From: Planctomycetota bacterium
GTDB taxonomy: Bacteria > Planctomycetota > Phycisphaerae > UBA1845
NCBI GenBank assembly: GCA_016200265.1
Contig: JACQFE010000006.1
Span: 1-64,000 of the forward strand
Direction of reading: 5' to 3'
Length of the DNA stretch: 64,000 bases
Below are positions 35,618 to 44,459 of the stretch, piece after piece (position 1 is the stretch's first letter; every line of letters starts with the position of its first letter). Made by a program: the position numbers and the translations under genes. Below the pieces are notes generated by a model. That model saw nothing but the letters and a program-made list of their open reading frames with translations. It was not told the origin of the DNA and made no database searches.

Positions 35618-36381
35618 CCCGAGCGCAACAAGATACTGACACGATCGAATTGAAAATCGAAATCGCCGCCCCGCCGGAAATTGTTTTCAAATACTTTTCC
35701 GACCCACAGCGATATCGCGCCTGGATGGGAGACGCATCAACCATTGATCCCAAAAGAGGTGGAACACTGACCGTGGCGTTCGGCGGCGGACCGACCGCGA
35801 AGGGTGAAATTCTCGAATGGATTTCGAACGAGTACATCGTTTTCAGTTGGGGCCACGGCGGCGCCGACGCATCGCAAGTCGCAATAACGCTCGAACGCCA
35901 TGAGCGCGGAACGCTTGTCGTCCTTCGACACTCCGGCATTCGATCGGAAGCGGAACGTCAAGGCACCGCTGGCGGCTGGAGATATTATCTCTCGCAACTC
36001 TCTTCAGTAACCTGGTCAGAGAAGCTCAAAGGTCGCCTCGACAATCTCGTTGACACTTACATGCAGGCATGGAATGAAGATGACGACGCACGACGAACGA
36101 AACTTCTTAGCGAGTGCGTGGCCGACGCCGCATGGCTTTCGGACAAGTACATCCGCGTTTGCGGCAGCGGAATGATCAACGCCCACATTTCCACCGTGCG
36201 TCCCATGATGCAAGGCGTTCGACTGGAGCGAAATGGACCGATCCAGCAATGCCACGGCTTCGCTCAATTCGGATGGAAGGCCGTCATGCCGGACGGAAAG
36301 ACTTTTGCCACGGGCATCGACTTTTGCGAATTCGACGAGGACGGACGGATTCGGAATCTCGTCGGCTTCTGGCGAGAATGA
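35614..36381 (+). CDS. AHSA1/SRPBCC domain fused to a SnoaL-like domain
   Basis: A 255-residue two-domain protein. Residues about 10-145 are an AHSA1-type START-like fold (IEIAAPPEIVFKYFSDPQRYRAWMG and GGTLTVAF), a pocket for hydrophobic ligands. Residues about 148-255 look like a SnoaL/NTF2-like domain (LVDTYMQAWNEDDDARRTKLL, ending GRIRNLVGFWRE). The ligand is unknown. Its start overlaps the regulator stop, so the pair forms a coupled operon. Fusion of the two pocket folds is not the usual form of AHSA1 partners of ArsR proteins. Confidence 0.75.
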   Translation: MTRAQQDTDTIELKIEIAAPPEIVFKYFSDPQRYRAWMGDASTIDPKRGGTLTVAFGGGPTAKGEILEWISNEYIVFSWGHGGADASQVAITLERHERGTLVVLRHSGIRSEAERQGTAGGWRYYLSQLSSVTWSEKLKGRLDNLVDTYMQAWNEDDDARRTKLLSECVADAAWLSDKYIRVCGSGMINAHISTVRPMMQGVRLERNGPIQQCHGFAQFGWKAVMPDGKTFATGIDFCEFDEDGRIRNLVGFWRE

Positions 36382-36568
36382 GTGATGAAAAGAGCAGCTT
36401 GATAGCAACTTTGCCGTTGCGAATCTTGACAAATTGGAGTATTTGACCGAGTTTTTCGCGTTCGCCGGGTGCTTGTCGAAGTGAATTGGATCGGTATCAT
36501 TTCCATTTCGCACCCGGTTGGGCCTGGTGCGGATGGATTGGAAAAATTCGATTTTTGGAGCGATGAAA

Positions 36569-37366
36569 ATGAAACTGCGTGGAGCGTTGATTGCATTGGC
36601 GTTTGGATTTTCCGGCATATTGGCCGTATCGGCATCAGCACAAGAGAAGAAACCGGACAAGCCGGCAGATAAGCCTCCGGCAGCGAAACCGGCCGACAAG
36701 CCGGCGGATAAACCTGCTGACAAGCCAGCCGCGGCCCCAGCCGCCGCAGCGAAACCGGCCGACAAACCCGCTGACAAGCCGGCGGATAAACCGGCTGCCG
36801 CCCCAGCGGCGAAACCTGCCGACAAGCCCGCCGACAAGGGCGCTGCGGCTCCGCAAATGAGTGCGGACGACATGAAGAAGATGGCCGAAATGTCCGGCCC
36901 CGGCAAAGAACACGAAGCTCTAAAGCCGCTTGAAGGCACGTTCACTTGTGCGGTGAAAATGATGATGATGCCCGGCCAGCCGCCGCAGGAGTCGACCGGC
37001 ATGATCACTCGCAAATGGATCTTGGGCGGACGGTACCTGCAAGAGGAATACAAGGGTGAGTTCATGCCGAAGATGCCGTTCGAAGGCATGGGCATCACGG
37101 GCTATGACAAGCTGCAAAAGAAGTACCACGCATATTGGATCGATACGATGGGAACCGGCACGTTCACCCAAACCGGAACCGCCGACGCCAGTGGCAAGAA
37201 GTTCACCTTCACCGGCGACAACTTCGATCCCATGGAAATGAAGATGAAGAAGACGAAGTCCGACATGGAAATCGTCGATGCCAACAAGCAAGTCATGAAG
37301 ATGTACGACACCGGCCCGGACGGCAAGGAATTCGTCAACTTCGAAATGACCTGCACGAAAAAGTAG
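36569..37366 (+). CDS. Exported DUF1579 protein with PADK repeat linker
   Basis: A 265-residue exported protein. The ATG at 36569 has GGAG eight bases upstream and opens a signal peptide ending ASAQEKK. Residues about 28-97 are low-complexity KPADKPADK/AAP repeats, probably an extended basic-acidic linker. The C-terminal domain, from MKKMAEMSGPGKEH to the end, matches DUF1579: LEGTFTCAVKMMM, KWILGGRYLQEEYKG, FEGMGITGYDKLQKKY and YWIDTMGTGT. The DUF1579 role is unknown. The repeat DNA is a near-tandem array, so its length may vary between strains. Confidence 0.8.
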   Translation: MKLRGALIALAFGFSGILAVSASAQEKKPDKPADKPPAAKPADKPADKPADKPAAAPAAAAKPADKPADKPADKPAAAPAAKPADKPADKGAAAPQMSADDMKKMAEMSGPGKEHEALKPLEGTFTCAVKMMMMPGQPPQESTGMITRKWILGGRYLQEEYKGEFMPKMPFEGMGITGYDKLQKKYHAYWIDTMGTGTFTQTGTADASGKKFTFTGDNFDPMEMKMKKTKSDMEIVDANKQVMKMYDTGPDGKEFVNFEMTCTKK

Positions 37367-37387
37367 TGGTTGCGTTTCTCGAGTGCG

Positions 37388-37545
37388 TATCCTCATCTTG
37401 AGGTCGAAGGAGACTCTCGACATTTTGAGGTCATAGGAGGCTCTCGACTTTTTGAGGTCGAAGGAGGCTCTTGATATTTTGAGGTCATAGGAGTTTCCCG
37501 TAATTCTGAGGTCGCACAAGGTTTCCGTCATTCTGAGCCTTGCTT
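37388..37545. repeat. Tandem array with a 27-base period
   Basis: The word TGAGGTC (TGAGCC in the last copy) starts at 37399, 37426, 37453, 37480, 37507 and 37534, exactly 27 bases apart each time. Each unit continues as roughly GAAGGAGGCTCTCGAC. The last unit runs into a CATTCTGAG...GAAGAATCTCG element also found near 46400. The array accounts for the 9-residue repeats seen if the minus strand is translated. It is taken as non-coding. Confidence 0.8.
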
Positions 37546-37666
37546 TAGCAGGGCGAAGAATCTCGATTTTGAGATGCCTCGCTTCACTCAGCATGACAGC
37601 CGCGACTCGATGTCGGCTTTTTTCCGAGCCGCGACCGTGAGGGCGGTCCATTCCTGGTTTTCAATG

Positions 37667-37709
37667 AGCGGCCCGGCGTTCCACAGGGAATCGTCGGGCC
37701 GCTTCTCAT
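37667..37709 (+). terminator. GC-rich terminator upstream of the zinc-ribbon gene
   Basis: AGCGGCCCGGCG (37667-37678) pairs with CGTCGGGCCGCT (37692-37703) around a 13-base loop with one mismatch, followed by TCTCATTTT. It probably ends transcription from the DUF1579 gene side. The next start codon is only 20 bases downstream. Confidence 0.65.
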
Positions 37710-37728
37710 TTTGCGATCCGGCAAAGTC

Positions 37729-38802
37729 ATGAAACCGTCCGAATCAGACGAATCGCGCATCGCCGTGTTATCTCACCAAGAACTACTCGTTTGTCCCAAG
37801 TGCGATTACGACTTGCGCGGGCTCCCGTCCACACGTTGTCCTGAATGTGGGTCGGAATTCGATCGAGCGGAGCTTCGGGATGTAGGACTCGCTCGGGAGT
37901 CTGGGTTTTTTGAGTACTGCTGGCGAAAAACACCGCTCAGATCATTCGTGGGCACATGGACACAAGCCATTCGCCCGAAGGCGTTCTGGAACTGGGTAAC
38001 ACCTACCTGGCCCTCAAAGCGAAATGCGATCTTGCTTTATGGCGGAATACTCATTGTTGGGACGGTAATTGGTTCATCCATTATGCAATGTTTCTTGCTC
38101 TATTGCATGACATATTGGTATCACGGGCGATTCACTCCGCTACTTTCATACCTTCAGCTTCTAATGCCGTATTACCTTATTACGAGCGTAGTGAAACTCA
38201 TGCCTTGCTTCGTTGCTGCGGGCATTATTCTTCAACTTTCACAAAGCATTCACCGATCCGGGCTGGGGCGCACCAAGTTCCTGAGATTGGGCGTATATCC
38301 TGCGTCCTTCCTGCCGCTACTTCCTTTGGCAATTCCAGTCCGCATTTTTTCAACGCTGTTCGTTCATGCCAGTCGTCCTCATCCTGAGTGGCGCACCGTT
38401 TTTTGGTGGGTGCTTCCGAATGGAACATGGTCACAGCGCGTGTACGGGCGCATGTTTCCAGTCGATTGGTTTGAGGGACGCTTCGAGTGGTCGAATCCAC
38501 TTCGAATTACAACGCTCTTGGCGGTCGTCGCGCTGATTCTTCCGCTCATTATTCCGCGCGGCTCTGTTGGCAGATTGGTACAAACAATCGGGCTGGTTGT
38601 AATAGCGGTTCTATGGCCCGTCAGTACTCTATACGGGGGCTGGCTCTACTCGCTCTCTTTGGGCGCCACTGCCTACTTTCGAGAGGGAAGGCGCTGGACA
38701 ATGGGTCTTGCCAGTGGGTGCATCGGGCTACTATGCCTGTTCGCCATCGATACGCTTTGCGGAGGCTGGACGCTTTATGAAATGATGCGCGTGCTCGGTT
38801 GA
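37729..38802 (+). CDS. Multi-pass membrane protein with N-terminal CPKCDYDLRG zinc ribbon
   Basis: A 357-residue protein. The zinc ribbon is at the N-terminus (VCPKCDYDLRG then RCPECG, cysteines 22, 25, 37 and 40), followed by about six hydrophobic segments. This mirrors the protein at 1817, where the ribbon is C-terminal, and fits a domain that has moved among planctomycete membrane proteins. The ATG at 37729 is preferred over TTG at 37711, which lies against the terminator hairpin. Function unknown. Confidence 0.75.
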   Translation: MKPSESDESRIAVLSHQELLVCPKCDYDLRGLPSTRCPECGSEFDRAELRDVGLARESGFFEYCWRKTPLRSFVGTWTQAIRPKAFWNWVTPTWPSKRNAILLYGGILIVGTVIGSSIMQCFLLYCMTYWYHGRFTPLLSYLQLLMPYYLITSVVKLMPCFVAAGIILQLSQSIHRSGLGRTKFLRLGVYPASFLPLLPLAIPVRIFSTLFVHASRPHPEWRTVFWWVLPNGTWSQRVYGRMFPVDWFEGRFEWSNPLRITTLLAVVALILPLIIPRGSVGRLVQTIGLVVIAVLWPVSTLYGGWLYSLSLGATAYFREGRRWTMGLASGCIGLLCLFAIDTLCGGWTLYEMMRVLG

Positions 38803-39300
38803 ACCGCTTCTACCGTTTGGCCGATTGGCTAATACCAATTCCAGAAATTAATGGCGCGGTTCGGTTTCAGTGAGTGCCACTGGTAGCTTGCCTGCCAGTA
38901 CTGGTACGGGCGGACAAGCCGCCCATGGCACCCCGGAGGTAGCGCCAATAATTATTGGGATTCGTATAAAATTATTGGGATTCGTATAACTTGTGCCGTT
39001 TGCAAACTGGGGACTCAATACCTCCTGCATGTCGTCTGATCTACCTACTCACCATCTCCCCCCGCTCGACATTCGCCAAAAACTCATGAATCACCTCTGA
39101 CGTTCTTCCTTCATGCGAACTATGATCTCCGTTTCACCAATCTCCGCCCCATCTGCAAAACCTGCGAACCAAGTTACATCGACGCCCGCTACACGATCGT
39201 CGATCATCGTTTCCGCATTCCTCATTCACAATTCCGCATTCATTTCCGCCATTCGCTCTTGTCTTTTTCAGTCTTCTCACTTCAAACTTCCGTCTTTGTC

Positions 39301-39486
39301 GAAGTGCCACACTATGACATTAGTGAAAAAAGTACTTGCCAAACGAACCCATCTGACAGTGTCACTGAATACGCGTGCACACAGGCGCTCGATGAATATC
39401 GCCGCTCCAGCGAGCGCCACGGAAGTTATAGATACCGGAGTACGGCACACAATGCACCAATCTAATTCCGTTTCACGTGAAACAAG
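39301..39486 (+). repeat. Intergenic element, copy 1
   Basis: The block beginning GAAGTGCCACACTATGACAT and running to about 39369 matches the reverse complement of 46693-46761 at most positions. A second matched patch (GCTCGATGAATATCGCC, 39388-39404) and the parS-like palindrome at 39470 occur in the same order in the other copy. The two copies have diverged in length and sequence. Confidence 0.7.
39470..39483. promoter_or_regulatory. parS: parS-like ParB binding site 1
   Basis: GTTTCACGTGAAAC is a perfect 14-base palindrome. With its flanks (C before, A after) it matches the bacterial parS consensus TGTTTCACGTGAAACA at 15 of 16 positions. ParB loads at such sites, which usually cluster near the replication origin. 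No parA or parB gene is in the window. Confidence 0.75.
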
Positions 39487-39591
39487 GTTTGCATGGCCAG
39501 TCCCAATCGGCAATTGGAAATCGGCAATTTGCAATTCATGCTGCCGGCGGCCCAGGTTGCGCCATTTGCAACCTGGGGACGCGATTCCCTT

Positions 39592-42414
39592 TCACGAAGG
39601 ACGAAGGCGGTCACCAAGAAACCGCCCCGTATGGCTCGCACGACAACCGGCAATCGTCTCCGGCGTTCCTTCCGCCACGATGCTCCCGCCGGCGTCGCCG
39701 CCTTCCAGGCCGAGGTCGATCACCCAGTCCGCACACTTGATCACATCGAGATTGTGTTCGATGCAAATCACCGTGTGGCCGCGATCGACGAGGCGATTGA
39801 GGAGCGTCAGCAGGTTTCGTACGTCGGCGAAGTGCAGGCCCGTCGTCGGTTCGTCGAGAATGTACACGATGTGCGTTTCGGCGGATTTGTGGAGTTCCGC
39901 GGCGAGCTTGACGCGCTGGGCCTCTCCGCCCGAAAGCGTGCTCGACGCCTGCCCAAGCCGCAGATATCCGAGGCCGACATCCTTGAGCGCTTGCAGACGA
40001 TTCTTGATCCACGCGAAATTTTCGAAGAACGCGACGGACTCATCGACGGAAAGATCGAGCACGTCGGCGATGGTTTTCCCGCGATATCGAATTTCGAGCG
40101 TCTCGCGGTTGTATCGCGTGCCGCCGCAAACTTCGCACGGAACGAACACGTCGGGCAGAAAGTGCATGCGAATTCGCTTGACGCCCTGCCCTTCGCACGC
40201 TTCGCACCGGCCGCCCTTGACGTTGAAGCTGAACCGATTCGGGCCATATCCGCGGATTTTCGCTTCGCGCGTTTTCGCGTACAGCTCGCGAACGGCGTTG
40301 AATACGCCGACAAAGGTCGCGGGGTTGCTTCGTGGCGTTCGGCCAATTGGCGATTGATCAACTTCGACGACGCGGTCAATATTCTTCGCGCCGGTCAATT
40401 TTTCGAATGCACCGGGCTTGGGTCCGCCGAGATTGAGGTTCCGCCGCAACGCTCGCAGCAAAACCTGATTCACGAGTGTGCTCTTGCCGCTGCCGGACAC
40501 GCCGGTCACGGCGATGAGACAGCCGAGCGGAAATCGCACGGTGATGTTCTTGAGATTGTTGGCAGATGCTCCATGGACTTCGATCGCGTTCGACCAGTTC
40601 GGCTGGCGGCGCTGGTCCGGACTGGCAAGGCCGCTCTCGCCGCGAAGAAATCGAGCGGTGATCGAATTCGGAGACGCGATGAACAATTCGTATGGTCCGC
40701 TCGCGACGAGGTTCCCTCCTGCTTCACCCGCACCCGGGCCGATGTCGATCAAATAATCCGCGTCGCGCATGATCTCTTCATCGTGCTCGACGACGATGAC
40801 CGTGTTGTCCATGCTCGCGAGGCGCTTCAGAATGCTCGAAAGCTTCTTCGTGTCGCGCGGATGCAGGCCGATCGTGGGCTCGTCGAGGACGTAACAAATG
40901 CCGGAAAGTTGGCCGCCGATTTGCGTGGCAAGCCGAATCCGCTGGAACTCGCCGCCCGAGAGCGTCACGCTGCCGCGATCCAGGCCGAGATATTCGACAC
41001 CGACTTCGCACAAAAATTCAAGCCGGTTTCGCAGCTCTTTGAGCAAAGGTTCGGCGATGGTCCCCCGCTCTCCAATGAATCGCAAACCCGCGACGAATTC
41101 TTTCGCGCTCGCGATCGTCATCCGTGCAGCTTCGCCAATGCTCCGGCCTTCGATCTTGACACACAGGGCGCTTCGATTCAACCGCGCTCCATTGCAAACA
41201 GGGCATGGGTTTTCGGTAAGAAAGGCGTACAGTCTTTCCTTGGCCGATTCCGATTCGGTCGTTCGCCATCGACGCAGAAGATTCGGCATCACGCCTTCAA
41301 ACCCGCCGCCGAATTTTTTAGCATCTTCGTCAGATGTGCCGTGAAGGAGAATTTGGCGCTGCGCCTCGTGCAGGTTGCGAAATGGTGCGTCGGGAAGAAA
41401 ACCAAATCGCGTGCAATAATCATCAATCATTCGGGCATATTCGGCGTCAAGTTTTCGGCCTTGACGACGCCACGCGGCGATTGCTCCCTCCTTCAGCGAG
41501 GCATTCGGATTCGGCACAACGAGGTCCAGGTCAAATTCCAACTTCGTGCCCAGGCCATGACACTCCGGGCATGCGCCTTGAATGGAGTTGAAGCTGAACA
41601 ATTGCGGGCTGATCTCGTCGAGTCTGACTTCTGGATGGACAGGACACGCCAGCACTGTGTTGTAGGTCGCGTCGGACCATTGGCCCTCTTCACCCGCGCT
41701 CGATGTCATCACGCGGCCACTGGCGAGACGCGCGGCAAGCTCGACGCTATCGGCCACCCTTTGGCGGACATCGGATTTCATGATGAGCCGATCGACGACT
41801 ACCTCAATCGTGTGTTTCGCATTTGCGGCGAGCGTTGGCACGTCTTCAAGCGTCACCACTTCGCCATCAATTCTAGCCCGAACATAACCATCTTTGATCA
41901 GTCGTTCGATCGCATCCTTGTGCTGGCCTCGTTGTGCGGCGATCAGCGGAGCGAGAATCAACATGCGCTGACCGTCGGGCCGGGACATTTCCGCATCGAC
42001 AATTTGGGCGATGCTCTGCCGCTCAATCAGCCGATCGCACAACCAGCAATGCGGCTCGCCGGCGCGGGCAAAAAGCACGCGCAGGTAGTCGTGGAGTTCC
42101 GTGGTCGTTGCGACGGTGGAGCGCGGACCGGCGGACGCTCCCCGCTGCTCGATCGCAATCGTGGGGCTCAGCCCCTCGATGCGATCCACATCGGGCCGCT
42201 GCATTCGTTCGAGAAATTGCCGTGCGTAGGCCGAAAGCGATTCGACATATTTCCGTTGCCCTTCGGCGTAGATCGTGTCGAATGCGAGCGAGCTTTTCCC
42301 CGATCCGGACAGACCGGTGATGACCGTCATGGCCCCGCGCGGAATCTCGAAATTGATGTTCTTAAGATTGTGCTGTCGAGCGCCGAAGACGCGGATGAAC
42401 GAGCGATACGACAT
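39592..42414 (-). CDS. uvrA: Excinuclease ABC subunit A (UvrA)
   Basis: DNA damage recognition ATPase of nucleotide excision repair, 940 residues, normal length. The N-terminus has FGARQHNLKNINFEIPRG and Walker A GLSGSGKSSLAFDTIYAEG, then YVESLSAYARQFL. The second ATPase half has GVSGSGKSTLVNQVLL, a zinc-finger region GGRCEACEGQG to CEVCGGTRYN, and LSGGEAQRVKLAAEL with YILDEPTTGLHFADV. The ATG at 42414 gives MSYRSFIRVFGARQHNL, as in the family. The frame from 42567 adds 51 residues unlike UvrA. Divergent from rpmB. Confidence 0.97.
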   Translation of the reverse strand: MSYRSFIRVFGARQHNLKNINFEIPRGAMTVITGLSGSGKSSLAFDTIYAEGQRKYVESLSAYARQFLERMQRPDVDRIEGLSPTIAIEQRGASAGPRSTVATTTELHDYLRVLFARAGEPHCWLCDRLIERQSIAQIVDAEMSRPDGQRMLILAPLIAAQRGQHKDAIERLIKDGYVRARIDGEVVTLEDVPTLAANAKHTIEVVVDRLIMKSDVRQRVADSVELAARLASGRVMTSSAGEEGQWSDATYNTVLACPVHPEVRLDEISPQLFSFNSIQGACPECHGLGTKLEFDLDLVVPNPNASLKEGAIAAWRRQGRKLDAEYARMIDDYCTRFGFLPDAPFRNLHEAQRQILLHGTSDEDAKKFGGGFEGVMPNLLRRWRTTESESAKERLYAFLTENPCPVCNGARLNRSALCVKIEGRSIGEAARMTIASAKEFVAGLRFIGERGTIAEPLLKELRNRLEFLCEVGVEYLGLDRGSVTLSGGEFQRIRLATQIGGQLSGICYVLDEPTIGLHPRDTKKLSSILKRLASMDNTVIVVEHDEEIMRDADYLIDIGPGAGEAGGNLVASGPYELFIASPNSITARFLRGESGLASPDQRRQPNWSNAIEVHGASANNLKNITVRFPLGCLIAVTGVSGSGKSTLVNQVLLRALRRNLNLGGPKPGAFEKLTGAKNIDRVVEVDQSPIGRTPRSNPATFVGVFNAVRELYAKTREAKIRGYGPNRFSFNVKGGRCEACEGQGVKRIRMHFLPDVFVPCEVCGGTRYNRETLEIRYRGKTIADVLDLSVDESVAFFENFAWIKNRLQALKDVGLGYLRLGQASSTLSGGEAQRVKLAAELHKSAETHIVYILDEPTTGLHFADVRNLLTLLNRLVDRGHTVICIEHNLDVIKCADWVIDLGLEGGDAGGSIVAEGTPETIAGCRASHTGRFLGDRLRPS

Positions 42415-42470
42415 GGTAATTTGATACCCGCGATCGATTCGGGCGGCCAGCCGGTGGCAAAACCACGCTG

Positions 42471-42498
42471 TTGAATGTAAATTCTGACGTGCTACAAT
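42471..42498 (+). promoter_or_regulatory. Promoter of rpmB-accD
   Basis: TTGAAT (42471-42476) and TACAAT (42493-42498) are 16 bases apart in the divergent gap between uvrA and rpmB, about 68 bases before the rpmB ATG. Each hexamer matches the sigma-70 consensus at four or five positions. Confidence 0.6.
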
Positions 42499-42565
42499 GC
42501 TTGGCTCGATAGGGTTGTGGACGAGGTCGGGCCGGAAAGGCCCAATTTCAGGGTTAGGGTGCATC

Positions 42566-42841
42566 ATGGCAAGAGTTTGTCATTTTACTGGGAAGAAGAC
42601 ACGTTCGGGAAATACCGTCGCCCGTCGCGGCAAGGCGAAGTATTTGGGCGGCGTCGGTCGCAAGACGACAGGGATCACCAAGCGAAAATTCAAGCCGAAC
42701 GTGCAGCGGGTTCGCGCTGTCGTCGACGGCAAAGTCTGTCGCATCAAAATTTCGACGAAGGCCATCAAGATGGGTTTCCTCGTGAAGCCGCAGGCGCGGA
42801 ATTATGCCGCTGCGGATGCGTCCGCCGCCCAAGTGAATTAG
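42566..42841 (+). CDS. rpmB: 50S ribosomal protein bL28
   Basis: A small basic large-subunit ribosomal protein. The ATG at 42566 gives MARVCHFTGKKTRSGNTVARRG, the conserved bL28 start, and the 91-residue product continues with FKPNVQRVRAVVDGKVCRIKISTKAIK. The frame open from 42497 is promoter and leader. The C-terminal tail (AADASAAQVN) is a short lineage-specific extension. accD follows 49 bases later and may be cotranscribed. Confidence 0.96.
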   Translation: MARVCHFTGKKTRSGNTVARRGKAKYLGGVGRKTTGITKRKFKPNVQRVRAVVDGKVCRIKISTKAIKMGFLVKPQARNYAAADASAAQVN

Positions 42842-42890
42842 GAATTCGCCGCCTCGTCCCACTTTCTCTTCAGGGCTTTGATTTCCAATC

Positions 42891-43721
42891 ATGGATGAGC
42901 CACGCAAAGCTACACGCCCGGAAGACCGTCCGGGAGTTCCGCCGGGACTCTGGACTCGCTGCGACAAGTGCGAGCACATGGTCTACGAAAAGGAAGTTGT
43001 CGAGAAACTCCACGTCTGCCCGGAATGCGGGCATCACCGTCGCGTCGATGCGAGAACGAGGATCGAGCAGATTTGCGATCCGGGCACATTTGAAGAATTC
43101 GACAAAGACCTCCGCTCCACCGATCCGCTGAATTTCACCGATCGAATTCCCTATATCGAGCGGCTTCAACGCGAGCAGGAAAAAACCGGCGAGACGGAGG
43201 CCGTCATCACCGGTAGAGGTTTCATTCGCGGACGCGCGACGATCCTCGGCGTGATGAATCCGAATTTCATCATGGCCAGCATGGGCGCGGTGGTCGGCGA
43301 GAAGATTACGCGGGCGATTGAACGCGCCATCGAGGAAAATTTGCCGCTGGTCATCGTGACCGCGTCGGGCGGAGCACGAATGCAGGAAGGAATGGTCTCG
43401 CTGGTGCAGATGGCCAAGACTTCGGCGGCCTTGGCGCGGCTGGATGACGCCGGCGGACTGTACGTTGTGGTGGCCACCGATCCGACGACGGCTGGCGTTG
43501 CGGCGAGTTTCGCGAGCCTGGGCGACGTGATTTTGGCGGAACCGAAGGCGATGATTGGATTCGCGGGTCCGCGCGTGATCGCAAACACAATCAATGCCGA
43601 ACTTCCCGAGGGTTTTCAAACAGCCGAATTCATGCTCGAACACGGCTTCATTGACCGCATAGTGCCCCGCGCCGATCTTCGCCGCGAGATCGCACGTATC
43701 ATCGACTATTGCGGGAAATAG
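42891..43721 (+). CDS. accD: Acetyl-CoA carboxylase carboxyltransferase subunit beta (AccD)
   Basis: Together with AccA it transfers CO2 from carboxybiotin to acetyl-CoA, giving malonyl-CoA for fatty acids and for the polyketide made by this window's PKS. The 276-residue protein has the N-terminal zinc finger (RCDKCEHMVY then HVCPECGHH) and the crotonase-like core with VITGRGFIRGR, IVTASGGARMQEGM and AEPKAMIGFAGPRVI. Length is normal. It lies between rpmB and a VOC gene that starts 4 bases after its stop. Confidence 0.96.
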   Translation: MDEPRKATRPEDRPGVPPGLWTRCDKCEHMVYEKEVVEKLHVCPECGHHRRVDARTRIEQICDPGTFEEFDKDLRSTDPLNFTDRIPYIERLQREQEKTGETEAVITGRGFIRGRATILGVMNPNFIMASMGAVVGEKITRAIERAIEENLPLVIVTASGGARMQEGMVSLVQMAKTSAALARLDDAGGLYVVVATDPTTAGVAASFASLGDVILAEPKAMIGFAGPRVIANTINAELPEGFQTAEFMLEHGFIDRIVPRADLRREIARIIDYCGK

Positions 43722-43725
43722 GAAA

Positions 43726-44169
43726 ATGAATCTCACCGGTATTACACCGATTTTGAATGTTTCAGATGTGCCTGCGAGCCTCGCGTGGTTCGAGAAGCTT
43801 GGCTGGAAACGGTGCTGGACGTACAACAATTCGGGACCGATCGACGGGGCGGCGGATCGAAACGATGTCGGACCCGCAGGGTTCACGGTCGTCGCCAGCG
43901 GCGAATGCGAGATTTTTCTTTGTCAAAATGGTCAAGGCTCGCGCGGCGCTCCCATGCCCCGAAACATCGGCGACAATGATGACACCGGCGGTGTCTGGAT
44001 GAGCTGGTGGGTCTGCACGCCCGCCGAAGTTGATGCAGCGCATGCGCTGGCGCTCAAGCACGGAATGACAGTGGTTTGGCCTCCGACGGATGAACCCTGG
44101 GGTAGCCGCGAATGCCGGATTTGCCATCCTGACGGACATACGTTTCGCGTATCCGCTCCCCTGCCCTGA
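43726..44169 (+). CDS. VOC/glyoxalase-fold protein
   Basis: A 147-residue protein with the vicinal oxygen chelate pattern: ITPILNVSDVPASLAWFEKLGW at the N-terminus and WGSRECRICHPDGHTFRVS at the C-terminus. Such proteins include antibiotic-binding proteins and dioxygenase-like enzymes. The substrate cannot be told. It begins 4 bases after accD, so it is likely cotranscribed. Confidence 0.82.
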   Translation: MNLTGITPILNVSDVPASLAWFEKLGWKRCWTYNNSGPIDGAADRNDVGPAGFTVVASGECEIFLCQNGQGSRGAPMPRNIGDNDDTGGVWMSWWVCTPAEVDAAHALALKHGMTVVWPPTDEPWGSRECRICHPDGHTFRVSAPLP

Positions 44170-44328
44170 GCTGCTGTCGCTGAAAAATTCGCTTTTTTAC
44201 CCACAGGCGCATCGTGGGGTGAATGGTCGACCGACTCCAAGAAGGAGTTGGCGCCACTCGATCAGTGCGGCGGCGCGGATTTCCACCGGAGACGCAAGTG
44301 CGTTGCAGCGACTGATTCATACCAACGC

Positions 44329-44459
44329 CAATGGGCGACAAAGAGTTTTCCGAAACGCTCAGGGCGAACGACCTTTGCCCCTGCAGATCAGGCAAGTGCT
44401 TTCAAGAAATGCCGCCAATCCACCGGTCGCTCCGGCGGCGTGAATCTCCGCTACAAATG
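44329..44459 (+). pseudogene. Remnant of a C-terminal SEC-C zinc motif
   Basis: The frame starting MGDKEFSETLRANDLCPC contains a SEC-C-like core, NDLCPCRSGKC. One base later, in the next frame, it continues FKKCRQ, completing the usual NDxCPCGSGKxFKKC pattern. A single-base insertion near 44400 therefore splits a once intact motif. No helical or SecA-like body is found upstream. The rest of the 44170-44710 gap holds nothing else recognisable. Confidence 0.4.

Larger units (their letters stand above)
38803..39591. other. Gene-free spacer with decayed repeats
   Basis: Nothing here reads as a gene. It holds a perfect 20-base direct duplication (ATTATTGGGATTCGTATAAA at 38951 and 38971) and one copy of an intergenic element (39301-39486) that recurs inverted near 46500-46760 and carries a parS-like site. 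The large plus-strand frame through this region continues antisense into uvrA and is not coding. Confidence 0.6.

Noticed and set aside
36016..37098. A 360-codon minus-strand frame rich in AGLSAG repeats
   Set aside because: It is the antisense image of the PADK-repeat region of the DUF1579 gene and of the AHSA1 gene.
37388..37545. The 27-base array as a CRISPR
   Set aside because: There are no unique spacers of constant length between conserved repeats. It is a simple tandem repeat with drift, and no cas genes are nearby.
39113..40357. A 414-codon plus-strand frame starting in the spacer before uvrA
   Set aside because: It spans repeats and the parS-like site, then continues antisense to uvrA. 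Composition is Ser/Arg-rich, as in shadow frames.
39493..42474. A 993-codon plus-strand open frame
   Set aside because: It runs antisense to uvrA along its whole length. The uvrA protein has every family motif, while this frame resembles nothing.
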